Shown here piece by piece: positions 56,147-63,912 of a stretch of 64,000 nucleotides of DNA (position 1 is the first letter of the stretch; each line of letters begins with the position of its first letter). The DNA lies in NCBI RefSeq assembly GCF_014284335.1, contig NZ_JACOGF010000017.1, positions 62,001 to 126,000 of the forward strand, written 5' to 3'. The position numbers were made by a program, and so were the translations under genes. The notes below the pieces were generated by a model. That model did not search any database. It had not been told where the DNA came from and saw nothing but the letters and a program-made list of their open reading frames with translations. The stretch comes from Undibacterium hunanense (GTDB lineage Bacteria; Pseudomonadota; Gammaproteobacteria; Burkholderiales; Burkholderiaceae_D).

Positions 56147-56860
56147 ATGCAAGATACTGAAATGCAACCAGCACTGGCAGCCATGCTGGACCAAGAACGC
56201 GCCGGCTTGCGACTGATCATCGGCAATAAAAATATTTCATCCTGGTCCATGCGCCCATGGGTAGCGATGAAGGCATTTGGCATTCCTTTTGAAGAAGTAC
56301 GCATCGTGCTGGACCGGCAAGACACCACCAGCCGCATTGCCGAATATTCGGCCGCTGGCCGTGTGCCGGTCTTGCTGGCGGGTGACATCACCGTCTGGGA
56401 TTCACTGGCAATTTGCGAATACCTGGCCGAGCAGTTTTCCATACTCAACCTGTGGCCGGAAGACGTGGCGGCACGCGCAACGGCACGCAGCATCTGTGCC
56501 GAAATGCATTCCGGCTTTTCATCCCTGCGCTCGGACATGCCTATGGATATCCGTGCTTCGCTGCCCGGCAAGGGCCGCACCATAGGCTCGCAAGCTGACA
56601 TAGGCCGCATCAGCGAAATCTGGGAAGACTGCCTGTCCCTGTATGGCGCGCACGAATTCCTGTTTGGTGCCTTTTCCATTGCCGATGCTTTCTACGCACC
56701 GGTAGTCATGCGTTTTCGTACCTATGGCGTATCGCTGGCCCCTGCCCTGCAGGCGTATGCTGATCGCGTACTGGCTCATCCCGCTGTTGCCCAGTGGGTC
56801 CGGGAAGCACTGATGGAAACGGAAGGCCTGCCCAGGCATGATGACAGCGCAGAAGACTGA
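56147..56860 (+). CDS. Glutathione S-transferase family protein
   Basis: A 237-residue protein with N-terminal thioredoxin-like GST domain (~22-100; LIIGNKNISSWSMRPWVA as the active-site start, GRVPVL and VWDSLAICEYLAE) and an all-helical C-terminal domain (~110-225). The first ~20 residues may be an extension if a later start is used. Second gene of the slt-GST-cca run. The substrate is not known. Confidence 0.93.
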   Translation: MQDTEMQPALAAMLDQERAGLRLIIGNKNISSWSMRPWVAMKAFGIPFEEVRIVLDRQDTTSRIAEYSAAGRVPVLLAGDITVWDSLAICEYLAEQFSILNLWPEDVAARATARSICAEMHSGFSSLRSDMPMDIRASLPGKGRTIGSQADIGRISEIWEDCLSLYGAHEFLFGAFSIADAFYAPVVMRFRTYGVSLAPALQAYADRVLAHPAVAQWVREALMETEGLPRHDDSAED

Positions 56861-56869
56861 CGCAGCAGC

Positions 56870-58081
56870 ATGAAGACCTATATCGTCGGCGGTGCCGTGC
56901 GTGATGCCCTGCTGGGTTTGCCCGTGCAGGACCGCGATTTCGTGGTGGTCGGTGCGTCACCCGAAGAAATGCTGGCCAAAGGCTATCTGCCGGTGGGTAA
57001 AGACTTCCCGGTATTTTTGCATCCGAAAACCCACGACGAATATGCGCTGGCACGTACTGAGCGAAAAACTGCTGCCGGATACAAGGGCTTTGTCTTTCAT
57101 ACCGATGCTGATGTCACACTGGAAGAAGACCTGATACGCCGCGACCTGACCATCAATGCCATGGCACAGGATGATGCAGGCAATATCATTGACCCGTATG
57201 GCGGTCTGCGTGATTTGCATGACAGGGTATTTCGCCATGTATCCATGGCATTTTGCGAAGACCCAGTGCGCATCTTGCGCCTGGCCCGTTTTGCCGCCCG
57301 CTTTGCCATACCGCCACAGAATTTCCATGTAGCAGAAGAAACCACTAGCCTCATGCAAGGCATGGTAGCCGACGGTGAAGTAGATGCCCTGGTGGCTGAA
57401 CGTGTTTGGCAAGAGCTGTCACGCGGCCTGATGGAAGCACGGCCTTCGCGCATGTTTGCCGTACTGCGCAGTTGCGGTGCCCTGCAAAGATTATTGCCTG
57501 AATTGAATGCCCTTTTTGAACCAGGTACCGCCAGTGAACGCGGCCAGCAACTGATGCAGATACTGGATGCCACAGCCAGCCACGCCAGCCACAGGCAAGC
57601 ACTAAGTACCCGTTTTGCCATACTCCTGCATGACCTGGCATTAGTGCCTGCGGGCAGCGACACACTGTCCGTTGAAAAACTGCGGGTAAAACTGGCAGAT
57701 GGCATTTGCCAGCGTCTCAAAGTACCGGCAGAATGCCGCGACATGGCCGTCATGCTGGCGCGTGAACATTTGCACATCAAAGACGCCGCATCACTGTCCG
57801 CCGCAGATACGGTTGATTTGCTGACACGTTGCGATGCCCTCCGCAAACCAGAACGTTTTCTTGAGATGCTGAATGCCTGCGCCTGCCTGTTTCTTGAAGA
57901 GTTGGCAACAGATACCGTCTTCGCCCCGCAGTTACAGTTAAGCCAGGCCCTCGATATCGTGTTGAAAGTGAATGGCGGTGAGATTGCCAGCCTGTATGCC
58001 GCCCAACCACAGCAAATTCCGATTGCCATACGCGCAGGCAGAATAAACGCGCTGGAAGCCGCATCAAACGCGCAACAATAG
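56870..58081 (+). CDS. cca: CCA tRNA nucleotidyltransferase
   Basis: A 403-residue class II enzyme that adds CCA to tRNA 3' ends. GGAVRD (residue ~6), the DRDFVVVG metal site, and RRDLTINAMAQ are present. An HD-type segment (LLHDLALV) follows near residue 260, as in the gammaproteobacterial multifunctional form. Length is close to E. coli Cca (412). It begins 10 bp after the GST gene. Confidence 0.95.
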   Translation: MKTYIVGGAVRDALLGLPVQDRDFVVVGASPEEMLAKGYLPVGKDFPVFLHPKTHDEYALARTERKTAAGYKGFVFHTDADVTLEEDLIRRDLTINAMAQDDAGNIIDPYGGLRDLHDRVFRHVSMAFCEDPVRILRLARFAARFAIPPQNFHVAEETTSLMQGMVADGEVDALVAERVWQELSRGLMEARPSRMFAVLRSCGALQRLLPELNALFEPGTASERGQQLMQILDATASHASHRQALSTRFAILLHDLALVPAGSDTLSVEKLRVKLADGICQRLKVPAECRDMAVMLAREHLHIKDAASLSAADTVDLLTRCDALRKPERFLEMLNACACLFLEELATDTVFAPQLQLSQALDIVLKVNGGEIASLYAAQPQQIPIAIRAGRINALEAASNAQQ

Positions 58082-58133
58082 AAGTTTTACTCTCAAAACC
58101 GGCGCTTATCTGGAATAATCAGGCGAGATCATC

Positions 58134-58157
58134 TACAATGCATTGTGCAGTGCACAA
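58134..58157 (+). promoter_or_regulatory. Candidate promoter and palindrome before the GNAT gene
   Basis: TACAAT (58134-58139) is a good -10 box. It is followed directly by the perfect palindrome TTGTGCA-G-TGCACAA (58143-58157), placed at the likely start of transcription, where a bound repressor would block it. No -35 close to consensus is seen. Confidence 0.4.
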
Positions 58158-58179
58158 AAGCTACCCATAAGGAGCTGCC

Positions 58180-58866
58180 ATGAATGCGTCAGATATGTTT
58201 CCTGAAGATCCAAAACACTTGCTAAACGCTGCTAACAAACCATCGAAATCGACTGTTTTCGTCAAGGAATTGTCGGAAAAAGACAGACATCGCATCCTGC
58301 GTCATTTTCTTGGCCTCGAAGAAAGCGACCGCCTGCTGCGCTTCGGCACCTATCTACCCGATGTCATGATAGAAAAATATGTAGAAGGCATCGATTTTTC
58401 ACGCGACAAGGTGTTTGGCGTCATCAGCCACCATTTCCGCATCGTCGGCGTCGGTCATCTGGCATATGCACCGCGCTCTGACAAGGATGAAGTCACAGAC
58501 AAGGACAAGGTCGCCGAATTTGGCGTATCCGTGTCCAAAATCGCACGTGGTAAAGGCATAGGTTCAAAACTGTTTGAACGCGGCGCCATCCACTGCCGCA
58601 ATGACGATGTCGATACCCTGTACATGCACTGCCTGTCATCCAATCAGACGATGATACACATCGCCAAAAAAGCCGGCATGGAAATCCATCGCGAATACGG
58701 CGAAGCCGACGCCTACCTGAAAATCCTGCCCGCCGACGCCGTCAGCGTCCTCAAGGAAGCCATGCAGGAACAGGTCGCAACCATTGACTACACCATCAAA
58801 GCCAATACCCGCGCCGCCGCCAAATGGCTCAGCAATCTGCCGGGGATGAAGGATAGTTCAAAGTAG
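58180..58866 (+). CDS. GNAT-family acetyltransferase
   Basis: A 228-residue protein with a GNAT domain (~25-190). The acetyl-CoA loop ARGKGIGSKLF (Q/RxxGxG/A) is intact, preceded by the beta strands FGVISHHFRIVGVGHLAY and AEFGVSVSKI. The C-terminus is helical. AAGGAG lies ahead of the ATG. Substrate not known. Downstream is the repeat block with structured element copy 3. Confidence 0.87.
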   Translation: MNASDMFPEDPKHLLNAANKPSKSTVFVKELSEKDRHRILRHFLGLEESDRLLRFGTYLPDVMIEKYVEGIDFSRDKVFGVISHHFRIVGVGHLAYAPRSDKDEVTDKDKVAEFGVSVSKIARGKGIGSKLFERGAIHCRNDDVDTLYMHCLSSNQTMIHIAKKAGMEIHREYGEADAYLKILPADAVSVLKEAMQEQVATIDYTIKANTRAAAKWLSNLPGMKDSSK

Positions 58867-58984
58867 ATTTGCCAGATTTGGCTAAAGGACAAGACTGCTC
58901 AGCACAGAGAAAAACAGGAGGAACGAAACCTGGTTTTCTATATATTTCAACCATTGATCAATCCAGTAACAAGAAGCTTGGCTG

Positions 58985-59300
58985 AAGGTAGCATTGACGT
59001 TGCTTTTGACTTTGCTTTTGACTTTGGGGTTGCCTTTGAATTTTGCAGTTCCCATGTGTCGATGCCTTTGCTGCAAGGCAGAAAATGGAAAAAGAAGGAT
59101 CGATGTTTGAGCGTAGCGAGTTTTCGATCCTTCCCATTTTTTGACTTGCAGCAAAGGGAACCCCCTTTAGGGGGCAGCGACGCCTCGGTCGCCTTTTTGG
59201 CCCACCTTTTTGGCGAAGCAAAAAGGTGGGTAGCCGCCGGTCTACCACCGGCCAGCAATCGCAAATGACGTATGCAGGCACTTAGAAAATCTACCTAATC
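58985..59300. repeat. Long structured element, copy 3
   Basis: Same order of parts as copies 1 and 2 but with different stem sequences: CCTTTGCTGCAAG (59065-59077) pairs with CTTGCAGCAAAGG (59145-59157); AAAATGG/CCATTTT (59082-59088, 59134-59140); GAAGGATCGA (59094-59103)/TCGATCCTTC (59124-59133) round TGTTTGAGC...GCGAGTTT; CCCACCTTTTT/AAAAAGGTGGG around GGCGAAGC; and the shared GCCGGTCTACCACCGGC. The base changes keep pairing. Confidence 0.85.
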
Positions 59301-59336
59301 ACAATACACGGATTTAAATCACTGCATAGAATGTTG

Positions 59337-59375
59337 CGAACGCCGCTAGACTCCTGCCTGCGCAGGAGTGACGAT
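59337..59375. repeat. GAATGACG-type hairpin after copy 3
   Basis: CTCCTGC (59351-59357) pairs with GCAGGAG (59362-59368), followed by TGACG, preceded by GCGAACGCCGCTAGA. It is the third copy of the hairpin that ends the trailing module. Confidence 0.65.
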
Positions 59376-59428
59376 TTTGAGGTTCATTGTTTTAACTACG
59401 CGCTAGTTTGCATGCGCTACAAATCGCT

Positions 59429-59456
59429 AAGCAATAAGCGATAAGCGATAAGCGAT
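59429..59456. repeat. Heptanucleotide tandem repeat
   Basis: AAGCAAT then AAGCGAT three times in a row, followed by AAGG. A short slippage-prone array in the spacer. Confidence 0.85.
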
Positions 59457-59525
59457 AAGGCTACGGATATCACAACCACATTGCTAAATAACAAGCACAA
59501 TGCCGTCCATCCCCCAAACCCTCAA

Positions 59526-60029
59526 TCATCCACCCACCACTACCGGCAAAGCCGTCGTATCCTTAATCTGCTGCAAGGCAAAACTAGACTTTACATCCAG
59601 CACCGCAGAATGACGCAATAGTGTCTCCATCATGAAACGCGAAAAATGGTTCATGTCTTCCACATGCACCCGCAACAAATAATCCATTTCCCCCGTCATC
59701 GCATAACAGGCCACCACCTCAGGCCATTGCCCTACCGAGGCCGAAAAGTCATCGCGTGGCGAGCGTGAAGCGCCCTTGCCGGGTGCATCACTGTGCTTTT
59801 CCAGGCGCACGTTGACATAAGCCAGCAAACCCAGGCCTATCTTGGCCGGTTCCAGCAAGGCCACATACTTGCGTATGACACCGCTGTCTTCCAGCCGCTT
59901 TATGCGACGCAGACAGGGGGAAGGAGACAGATTGACGCGCTCGGCTACCTCCTGGTTGGTCAGCCTGCCATCCGCCTGCAAAATTGCCAGGATTTTGCGG
60001 TCTATCTTGTCCAGTTCAACCTCAAGCAT
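59526..60029 (-). CDS. Lrp/AsnC-family transcriptional regulator
   Basis: A 167-residue regulator: HTH (~1-60, LDKIDRKILAILQADGRLTNQEVAERV) and a C-terminal RAM/ligand domain (~70-155, EVVACYAMTGEMDYLLRV). The segment GKGASRSPRDDFSA looks like a small insert compared with typical Lrp proteins. AAGG is 7 bases upstream of the ATG at 60029. It is divergent from hpd and a 15-bp palindrome lies in the spacer, so it probably controls hpd and phhA. Confidence 0.9.
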   Translation of the reverse strand: MLEVELDKIDRKILAILQADGRLTNQEVAERVNLSPSPCLRRIKRLEDSGVIRKYVALLEPAKIGLGLLAYVNVRLEKHSDAPGKGASRSPRDDFSASVGQWPEVVACYAMTGEMDYLLRVHVEDMNHFSRFMMETLLRHSAVLDVKSSFALQQIKDTTALPVVVGG

Positions 60030-60054
60030 AATTTGCCTTACATCCAATAAATTA

Positions 60055-60069
60055 AGCAATATTATTGCT
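60055..60069. promoter_or_regulatory. Lrp-type palindromic operator
   Basis: AGCAATA-T-TATTGCT is a perfect 15-bp palindrome, AT-rich in the centre as Lrp-type sites are. It lies 25 bp upstream of the regulator's start and 140 bp upstream of hpd. Confidence 0.55.
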
Positions 60070-60208
60070 CAAATTGCGAAGTCTTTGGGGTATTTGGCAA
60101 TTATATGGCGCGTTTTGCGGACTATACTGAGAGCTTGAGCTACATCAAAGCCTGCCTCAAAAGCGGTCAGATGCAGCGGACACTGATGATCACACTAAGG
60201 AGACAGGC

Positions 60209-61321
60209 ATGACTTTCCAAACTTGGGAAAACCCTATGGGTACCGATGGCTTTGAGTTTATCGAGTACGCAGCACCAGATCCTAAAGGGCTCGGCGACTT
60301 GTTCGTTACCATGGGTTTCACTGCGATTGCCAAACACCGCACCAAGGATGTGACACTGTACCGTCAAGGTGACGTGAATTTCATCATCAATGCAGAACCT
60401 GATTCTTTCGCGCAAAAATTTGCCCGCAAGCATGGCCCTTCCGTCTGTGCTTTCGCTTTCCGCGTCAAGGATGCCAACGCCGCCTACAAACGTGCGCTGG
60501 ATCTGGGTGCCTGGGGTTTCGACAATAAAACCGGCCCTATGGAATTGAATATTCCCGCCATCAAGGGCATAGGCGATGCGCTGGTGTATTTCGTTGATCG
60601 CTGGCATGGCAAGGATGGTGCAGAACCTGGTGCCATCGGCAATATCAGCATCTATGATGCTGACTTCGTGGCTATCCCTGGCGTGGAATCCAACCCGGTC
60701 GGCAAAGGTCTGACTTATATCGACCACCTGACCCATAATGTGCATCGCGGTCGCATGAAAGAATGGGCAGATTTTTATGAAACCCTGTTCAACTTCCGCG
60801 AAATCCGTTACTTCGATATCGCTGGCAAACACACCGGCCTGAAATCCAAGGCCATGACTTCACCTTGCGGCAAAATCCGCATCCCTATCAACGAATCGTC
60901 GGATGACAAATCCCAGATCGCTGAATACCTGGACCTGTACCACGGCGAAGGCGTGCAGCATATCGCCATGGGCACAGACAATATTTATGACACCGTTGGC
61001 GGCATGAAAGCCAATGGCGTCGTGTTCCAGGACACCATAGAAACTTACTACGACCTGGTTGACCGTCGCCTGCCCGGCCATGGTGAAAACCTGGAAGAAT
61101 TGCGCAAGCTGCGCATTCTCGTCGATGGCAAGAGCACAGAAACATCACGTGAATTGCTGTTGCAGATTTTCACAACCACAGTTATCGGCCCTATCTTCTT
61201 TGAAATCATCCAGCGCAAGGGCGATCAGGGTTTTGGCGAAGGTAACTTCCGCGCCTTGTTTGAATCGATAGAACTGGATCAGATCCGTCGTGGCGTCATC
61301 AAAGACGAAACAACTGCCTGA
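60209..61321 (+). CDS. hpd: 4-hydroxyphenylpyruvate dioxygenase
   Basis: A 370-residue Fe(II) enzyme that makes homogentisate from 4-hydroxyphenylpyruvate in tyrosine catabolism. The iron ligands are His in YIDHLTHNV, His in GEGVQHIAMGTDN and Glu in PIFFEIIQRKG. GGAG precedes the ATG. Together with phhA it gives the route from phenylalanine to homogentisate; hmgA and the downstream genes are not in the window. Confidence 0.97.
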   Translation: MTFQTWENPMGTDGFEFIEYAAPDPKGLGDLFVTMGFTAIAKHRTKDVTLYRQGDVNFIINAEPDSFAQKFARKHGPSVCAFAFRVKDANAAYKRALDLGAWGFDNKTGPMELNIPAIKGIGDALVYFVDRWHGKDGAEPGAIGNISIYDADFVAIPGVESNPVGKGLTYIDHLTHNVHRGRMKEWADFYETLFNFREIRYFDIAGKHTGLKSKAMTSPCGKIRIPINESSDDKSQIAEYLDLYHGEGVQHIAMGTDNIYDTVGGMKANGVVFQDTIETYYDLVDRRLPGHGENLEELRKLRILVDGKSTETSRELLLQIFTTTVIGPIFFEIIQRKGDQGFGEGNFRALFESIELDQIRRGVIKDETTA

Positions 61322-61362
61322 TTTTTCACACACAGTGAATGGAAACATGAGGAGATAGAAAG

Positions 61363-61395
61363 AGGCTGGACATCATCATGATGCCGGCCTTTTTC
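61363..61395 (+). terminator. Hairpin with T-run between hpd and phhA
   Basis: AGGCTGGACATCAT (61363-61376) pairs with ATGATGCCGGCCT (61378-61390), one nucleotide loop, then TTTT. It ends ~10 bp before the phhA start, so it may work as an attenuator or weak terminator of read-through from hpd. Confidence 0.6.
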
Positions 61396-61405
61396 TCTGG
61401 AAAAT

Positions 61406-62293
61406 ATGGACACTATCGATACTACTGTCAGCAATGACGATTTTCTGGCTACCGTTGCTGAAAAATCCAACGGTGCAGCCCTGCGCGGTGATTATGAAAA
61501 GGCCGACGAACACTATGTCGTCGAGCAGGACTGGGCTGCTTATACAGAAGAGCAACATGCCCTGTGGCGCAAACTGTATCAGCGCCAGATGGAACTGTTG
61601 CCTGGCCGTGCCTGTGATGAATTCATCGCAGCCCTGCACAAGATGGATGCGGCTGATGGCATACCCAGGTTTGAACGCACGTCAGAAGAATTGTTTGCCG
61701 CCACCGGCTGGCGCATCGTCGCCGTACCTGGCCTGATCCCGGAGCTGACTTTCTTTGAACACCTGGCCAACCGCCGCTTCCCCATCACCGTGTGGTTGCG
61801 CAAGCCGGAAGAATTCAACTACATCGTTGAGCCTGATGTATTTCACGATTATTTCGGCCATGTACCCATGCTGTTCAATCCGATTTTTGCCGATTATATG
61901 CAGCTGTACGGCAAAGGCGGCTTGAAGGCGATGAAACTCGGTGGCCTGGATTATCTGGCGCGGCTGTACTGGTACACGGTGGAATTTGGCCTGATCAGGA
62001 CCGACCAGGGTTTGCGCATCTATGGCGCCGGTATCCTGTCGTCTGGTGGCGAAGTTGAATATTGCCTGAAGCCCGGAACCACTTCACGCCATATCCATCT
62101 CGACATAGAACGCTGCCTGCAAACCCTGTACAAGATAGACAGCTATCAGGAAACCTATTTTGTCATCGACGATTTCCAGCAATTATTTGATGGTACGGCA
62201 CCAGACTTCACGCCGTATTATGAGAGGCTGAAACAGCTCGATGCCTTGCCTGCCAATACCTTGCTACCGGGCGAAGTCGAATTACTGCCGTAA
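61406..62293 (+). CDS. phhA: Phenylalanine-4-hydroxylase
   Basis: A 295-residue pterin-dependent monooxygenase that converts phenylalanine to tyrosine. Fe ligands His147 and His152 (VFHDYFGHVPM) and Glu in TVEFGL are intact. Monomeric bacterial length, without the N-terminal regulatory domain of the animal enzyme. It is downstream of hpd, so both enzymes should be made together on aromatic amino acids. Confidence 0.96.
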   Translation: MDTIDTTVSNDDFLATVAEKSNGAALRGDYEKADEHYVVEQDWAAYTEEQHALWRKLYQRQMELLPGRACDEFIAALHKMDAADGIPRFERTSEELFAATGWRIVAVPGLIPELTFFEHLANRRFPITVWLRKPEEFNYIVEPDVFHDYFGHVPMLFNPIFADYMQLYGKGGLKAMKLGGLDYLARLYWYTVEFGLIRTDQGLRIYGAGILSSGGEVEYCLKPGTTSRHIHLDIERCLQTLYKIDSYQETYFVIDDFQQLFDGTAPDFTPYYERLKQLDALPANTLLPGEVELLP

Positions 62294-62318
62294 GTCTGCA
62301 TTGAGATTGAAAACTGAA

Positions 62319-62351
62319 ATGGGAGCATCAAAGTGATGCTCCCATTATTAT
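62319..62351. terminator. Bidirectional terminator between phhA and DUF2147 gene
   Basis: ATGGGAGCATCA (62319-62330), loop AAG, TGATGCTCCCAT (62334-62345), followed by a T-rich tract; 12 perfect pairs. It sits between convergent genes and ends near the DUF2147 stop. Confidence 0.9.
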
Positions 62352-62896
62352 TTTTGCGCAGTGACGGTATTTGATACGCGCGTCCATACCTGGCTACGGC
62401 CATTTTCTGGCTTGTCCTTGTATGCTGTGACTTCCAGCTCAGTCGGGCTCAGCATGCGCATCTGGCACGCATAGGTCTGGCCATCGGCGCGATTGAAAAT
62501 CGTGCCTGACCAGGTGGCGACTCCGATCGGCGTAAAACCCTCCATAATGGTCTTACCCAATACCGGTATCGCGGATTCAGGCGTTGCGGTACTGCCCATC
62601 GCAGTCATGTTGCTCACATTCGCAGCATCGTTGACCTTGCTGACTTTGCCGCACACAGACTGACCACAATTGCCGATTTGTACTTCCAGGCTACCGCTCT
62701 GGGTCAGCCAGGTACCAGCGACTGCGTCTGGTTTATTTGCTTGGCTATTTGCCAGATTGGCGAGCTTGCCGGCCTGGATTTCGGCTTCCACAGGTGCCAG
62801 GTAGTAATCAGACAAACCAGCCTGCTGCGCCTGGGCAGACCAGGCACTCATCAATACGGTGGCAAAAGTGGTGATAACGATCATTTGCTTTTTCAT
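62348..62896 (-). CDS. DUF2147 secreted protein
   Basis: A 182-residue protein with a Sec signal (KKQMIVITTFATVLMSAWSAQAQ, cleavage after AQAQ). The mature part after ~60 matches DUF2147: AGTWLTQSGSLEVQIGNCG, the C-G-x-V-C pair, and YACQMRMLSPTELEVTAY. DUF2147 proteins are lipocalin-like small secreted proteins, function unknown. The ~35 residues before the domain are an extension. Convergent with phhA. Confidence 0.88.
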   Translation of the reverse strand: MKKQMIVITTFATVLMSAWSAQAQQAGLSDYYLAPVEAEIQAGKLANLANSQANKPDAVAGTWLTQSGSLEVQIGNCGQSVCGKVSKVNDAANVSNMTAMGSTATPESAIPVLGKTIMEGFTPIGVATWSGTIFNRADGQTYACQMRMLSPTELEVTAYKDKPENGRSQVWTRVSNTVTAQK

Positions 62897-63091
62897 GTCA
62901 GTTCTCCTTGAGTTGTCGAGGTGATGAATTCATCACGGCAACGTCATTAGACAGTCGCAAAGTATCTGGCAGATGTCAGGGAATGCCTTATTTGCATCAG
63001 ACTATGTGTCAACAGCACTCAGATACACTGGGATACAAAAGATTTTGTCTCTGCCACTATTTAAGCTATAAAGCACTATGGAATGAATCAT

Positions 63092-63143
63092 AAAAATTTG
63101 CATCAAAAATGCGCATCAAGAATGTGAATCAAAAATGCGCAAC
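63092..63143. repeat. 13-bp degenerate tandem repeat (x4) before the OmpR-type gene
   Basis: Units AAAAATTTGCATC, AAAAATGCGCATC, AAGAATGTGAATC, AAAAATGCGCAAC end 22 bp before the ATG at 63166. They lie in the leader and could affect translation start or promoter strength. Confidence 0.82.
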
Positions 63144-63165
63144 CAGTCCACAACCAGCCCAGCAC

Positions 63166-63912
63166 ATGGAAAATACAGAATCCCCGGATCACATCCTCAT
63201 CGTTGATGATGATACAGAAATACGCGAACTGACTGCCCTGTACCTGCGCAAGAATGGCAACAAGGTCAGCACGGCTGCGGGCGGCAAGCAAATGCGCGCC
63301 TTGCTCGAAGGCAGTTCCATCGACCTCATCGTGCTTGATATCATGATGCCGGGTGAGGATGGTTTGAGCCTGTGCCGCGAATTGCGCTCTGGCCCGCACA
63401 AAGTTATCCCCTTGTTTTTTTTGACGGCACGTGCAGAAGAAACTGACCGCATAGTCGGCCTGGAAATGGGTGCAGACGATTATCTGACCAAGCCTTTCGC
63501 TGCACGGGAATTGCTGGCCCGCATCAAGGCAGTCTTGCGCCGTACGCGTATGTTGCCGCCCAGGCTGCGTGAACAAAAACCACCCGCCATGCTCAATTTT
63601 GGTGACTGGCAACTCGATACCCTGGCACGCCATCTGCTCGATAAAGACGGTGTCATGGTCACACTCAGCGGTGCTGAATATCGCCTGTTGCAAGTCTTTG
63701 TCGAACACCCGCAGCGTGTGCTGAACCGTGACCAGTTGCTGAACCTGACCCAGGGTCGTGACGCTGATCTATTCGAACGTTCTATCGACTTGCTGGTCAG
63801 CCGCCTGCGCCAGCATTTGCGTGATGATGCGCGCGAACCGCGCTATATCAAAACCGTGCGCAGCGAAGGCTATGTATTTTGTGCACAGGTCACGGCACCC
63901 GGGGATATCTGA
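63166..63912 (+). CDS. OmpR-family response regulator
   Basis: A 248-residue regulator. Receiver domain (~1-125) with acidic DDD (14-16), phospho-acceptor Asp58 (LIVLDIMMPG), Thr in FLTAR and Lys in YLTKPF; winged-helix output domain (~140-240; GAEYRLLQVFVEHPQRVL, SIDLLVSRLR, RSEGYVF). The ATG at 63166 is chosen because upstream starts fall in a tandem repeat. Its stop overlaps the kinase start (TGATG at 63910-63914). Confidence 0.93.
   Translation: MENTESPDHILIVDDDTEIRELTALYLRKNGNKVSTAAGGKQMRALLEGSSIDLIVLDIMMPGEDGLSLCRELRSGPHKVIPLFFLTARAEETDRIVGLEMGADDYLTKPFAARELLARIKAVLRRTRMLPPRLREQKPPAMLNFGDWQLDTLARHLLDKDGVMVTLSGAEYRLLQVFVEHPQRVLNRDQLLNLTQGRDADLFERSIDLLVSRLRQHLRDDAREPRYIKTVRSEGYVFCAQVTAPGDI

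Larger units (their letters stand above)
58867..59525. other. 659-bp gene-free spacer between convergent genes
   Basis: It holds structured element copy 3, a trailing module with hairpin, and a heptanucleotide repeat. Otherwise no gene is seen. Confidence 0.7.

Noticed and set aside
58954-59281. Open frames over structured element copy 3
   Set aside because: Same reason: the reading frames are by-products of the stem-loop sequence; the stems vary while pairing, not protein sequence, is kept.
59429-59456. CRISPR array or iteron origin
   Set aside because: The unit is 7 bp, with no spacers and no replication gene nearby; it is a simple tandem repeat.
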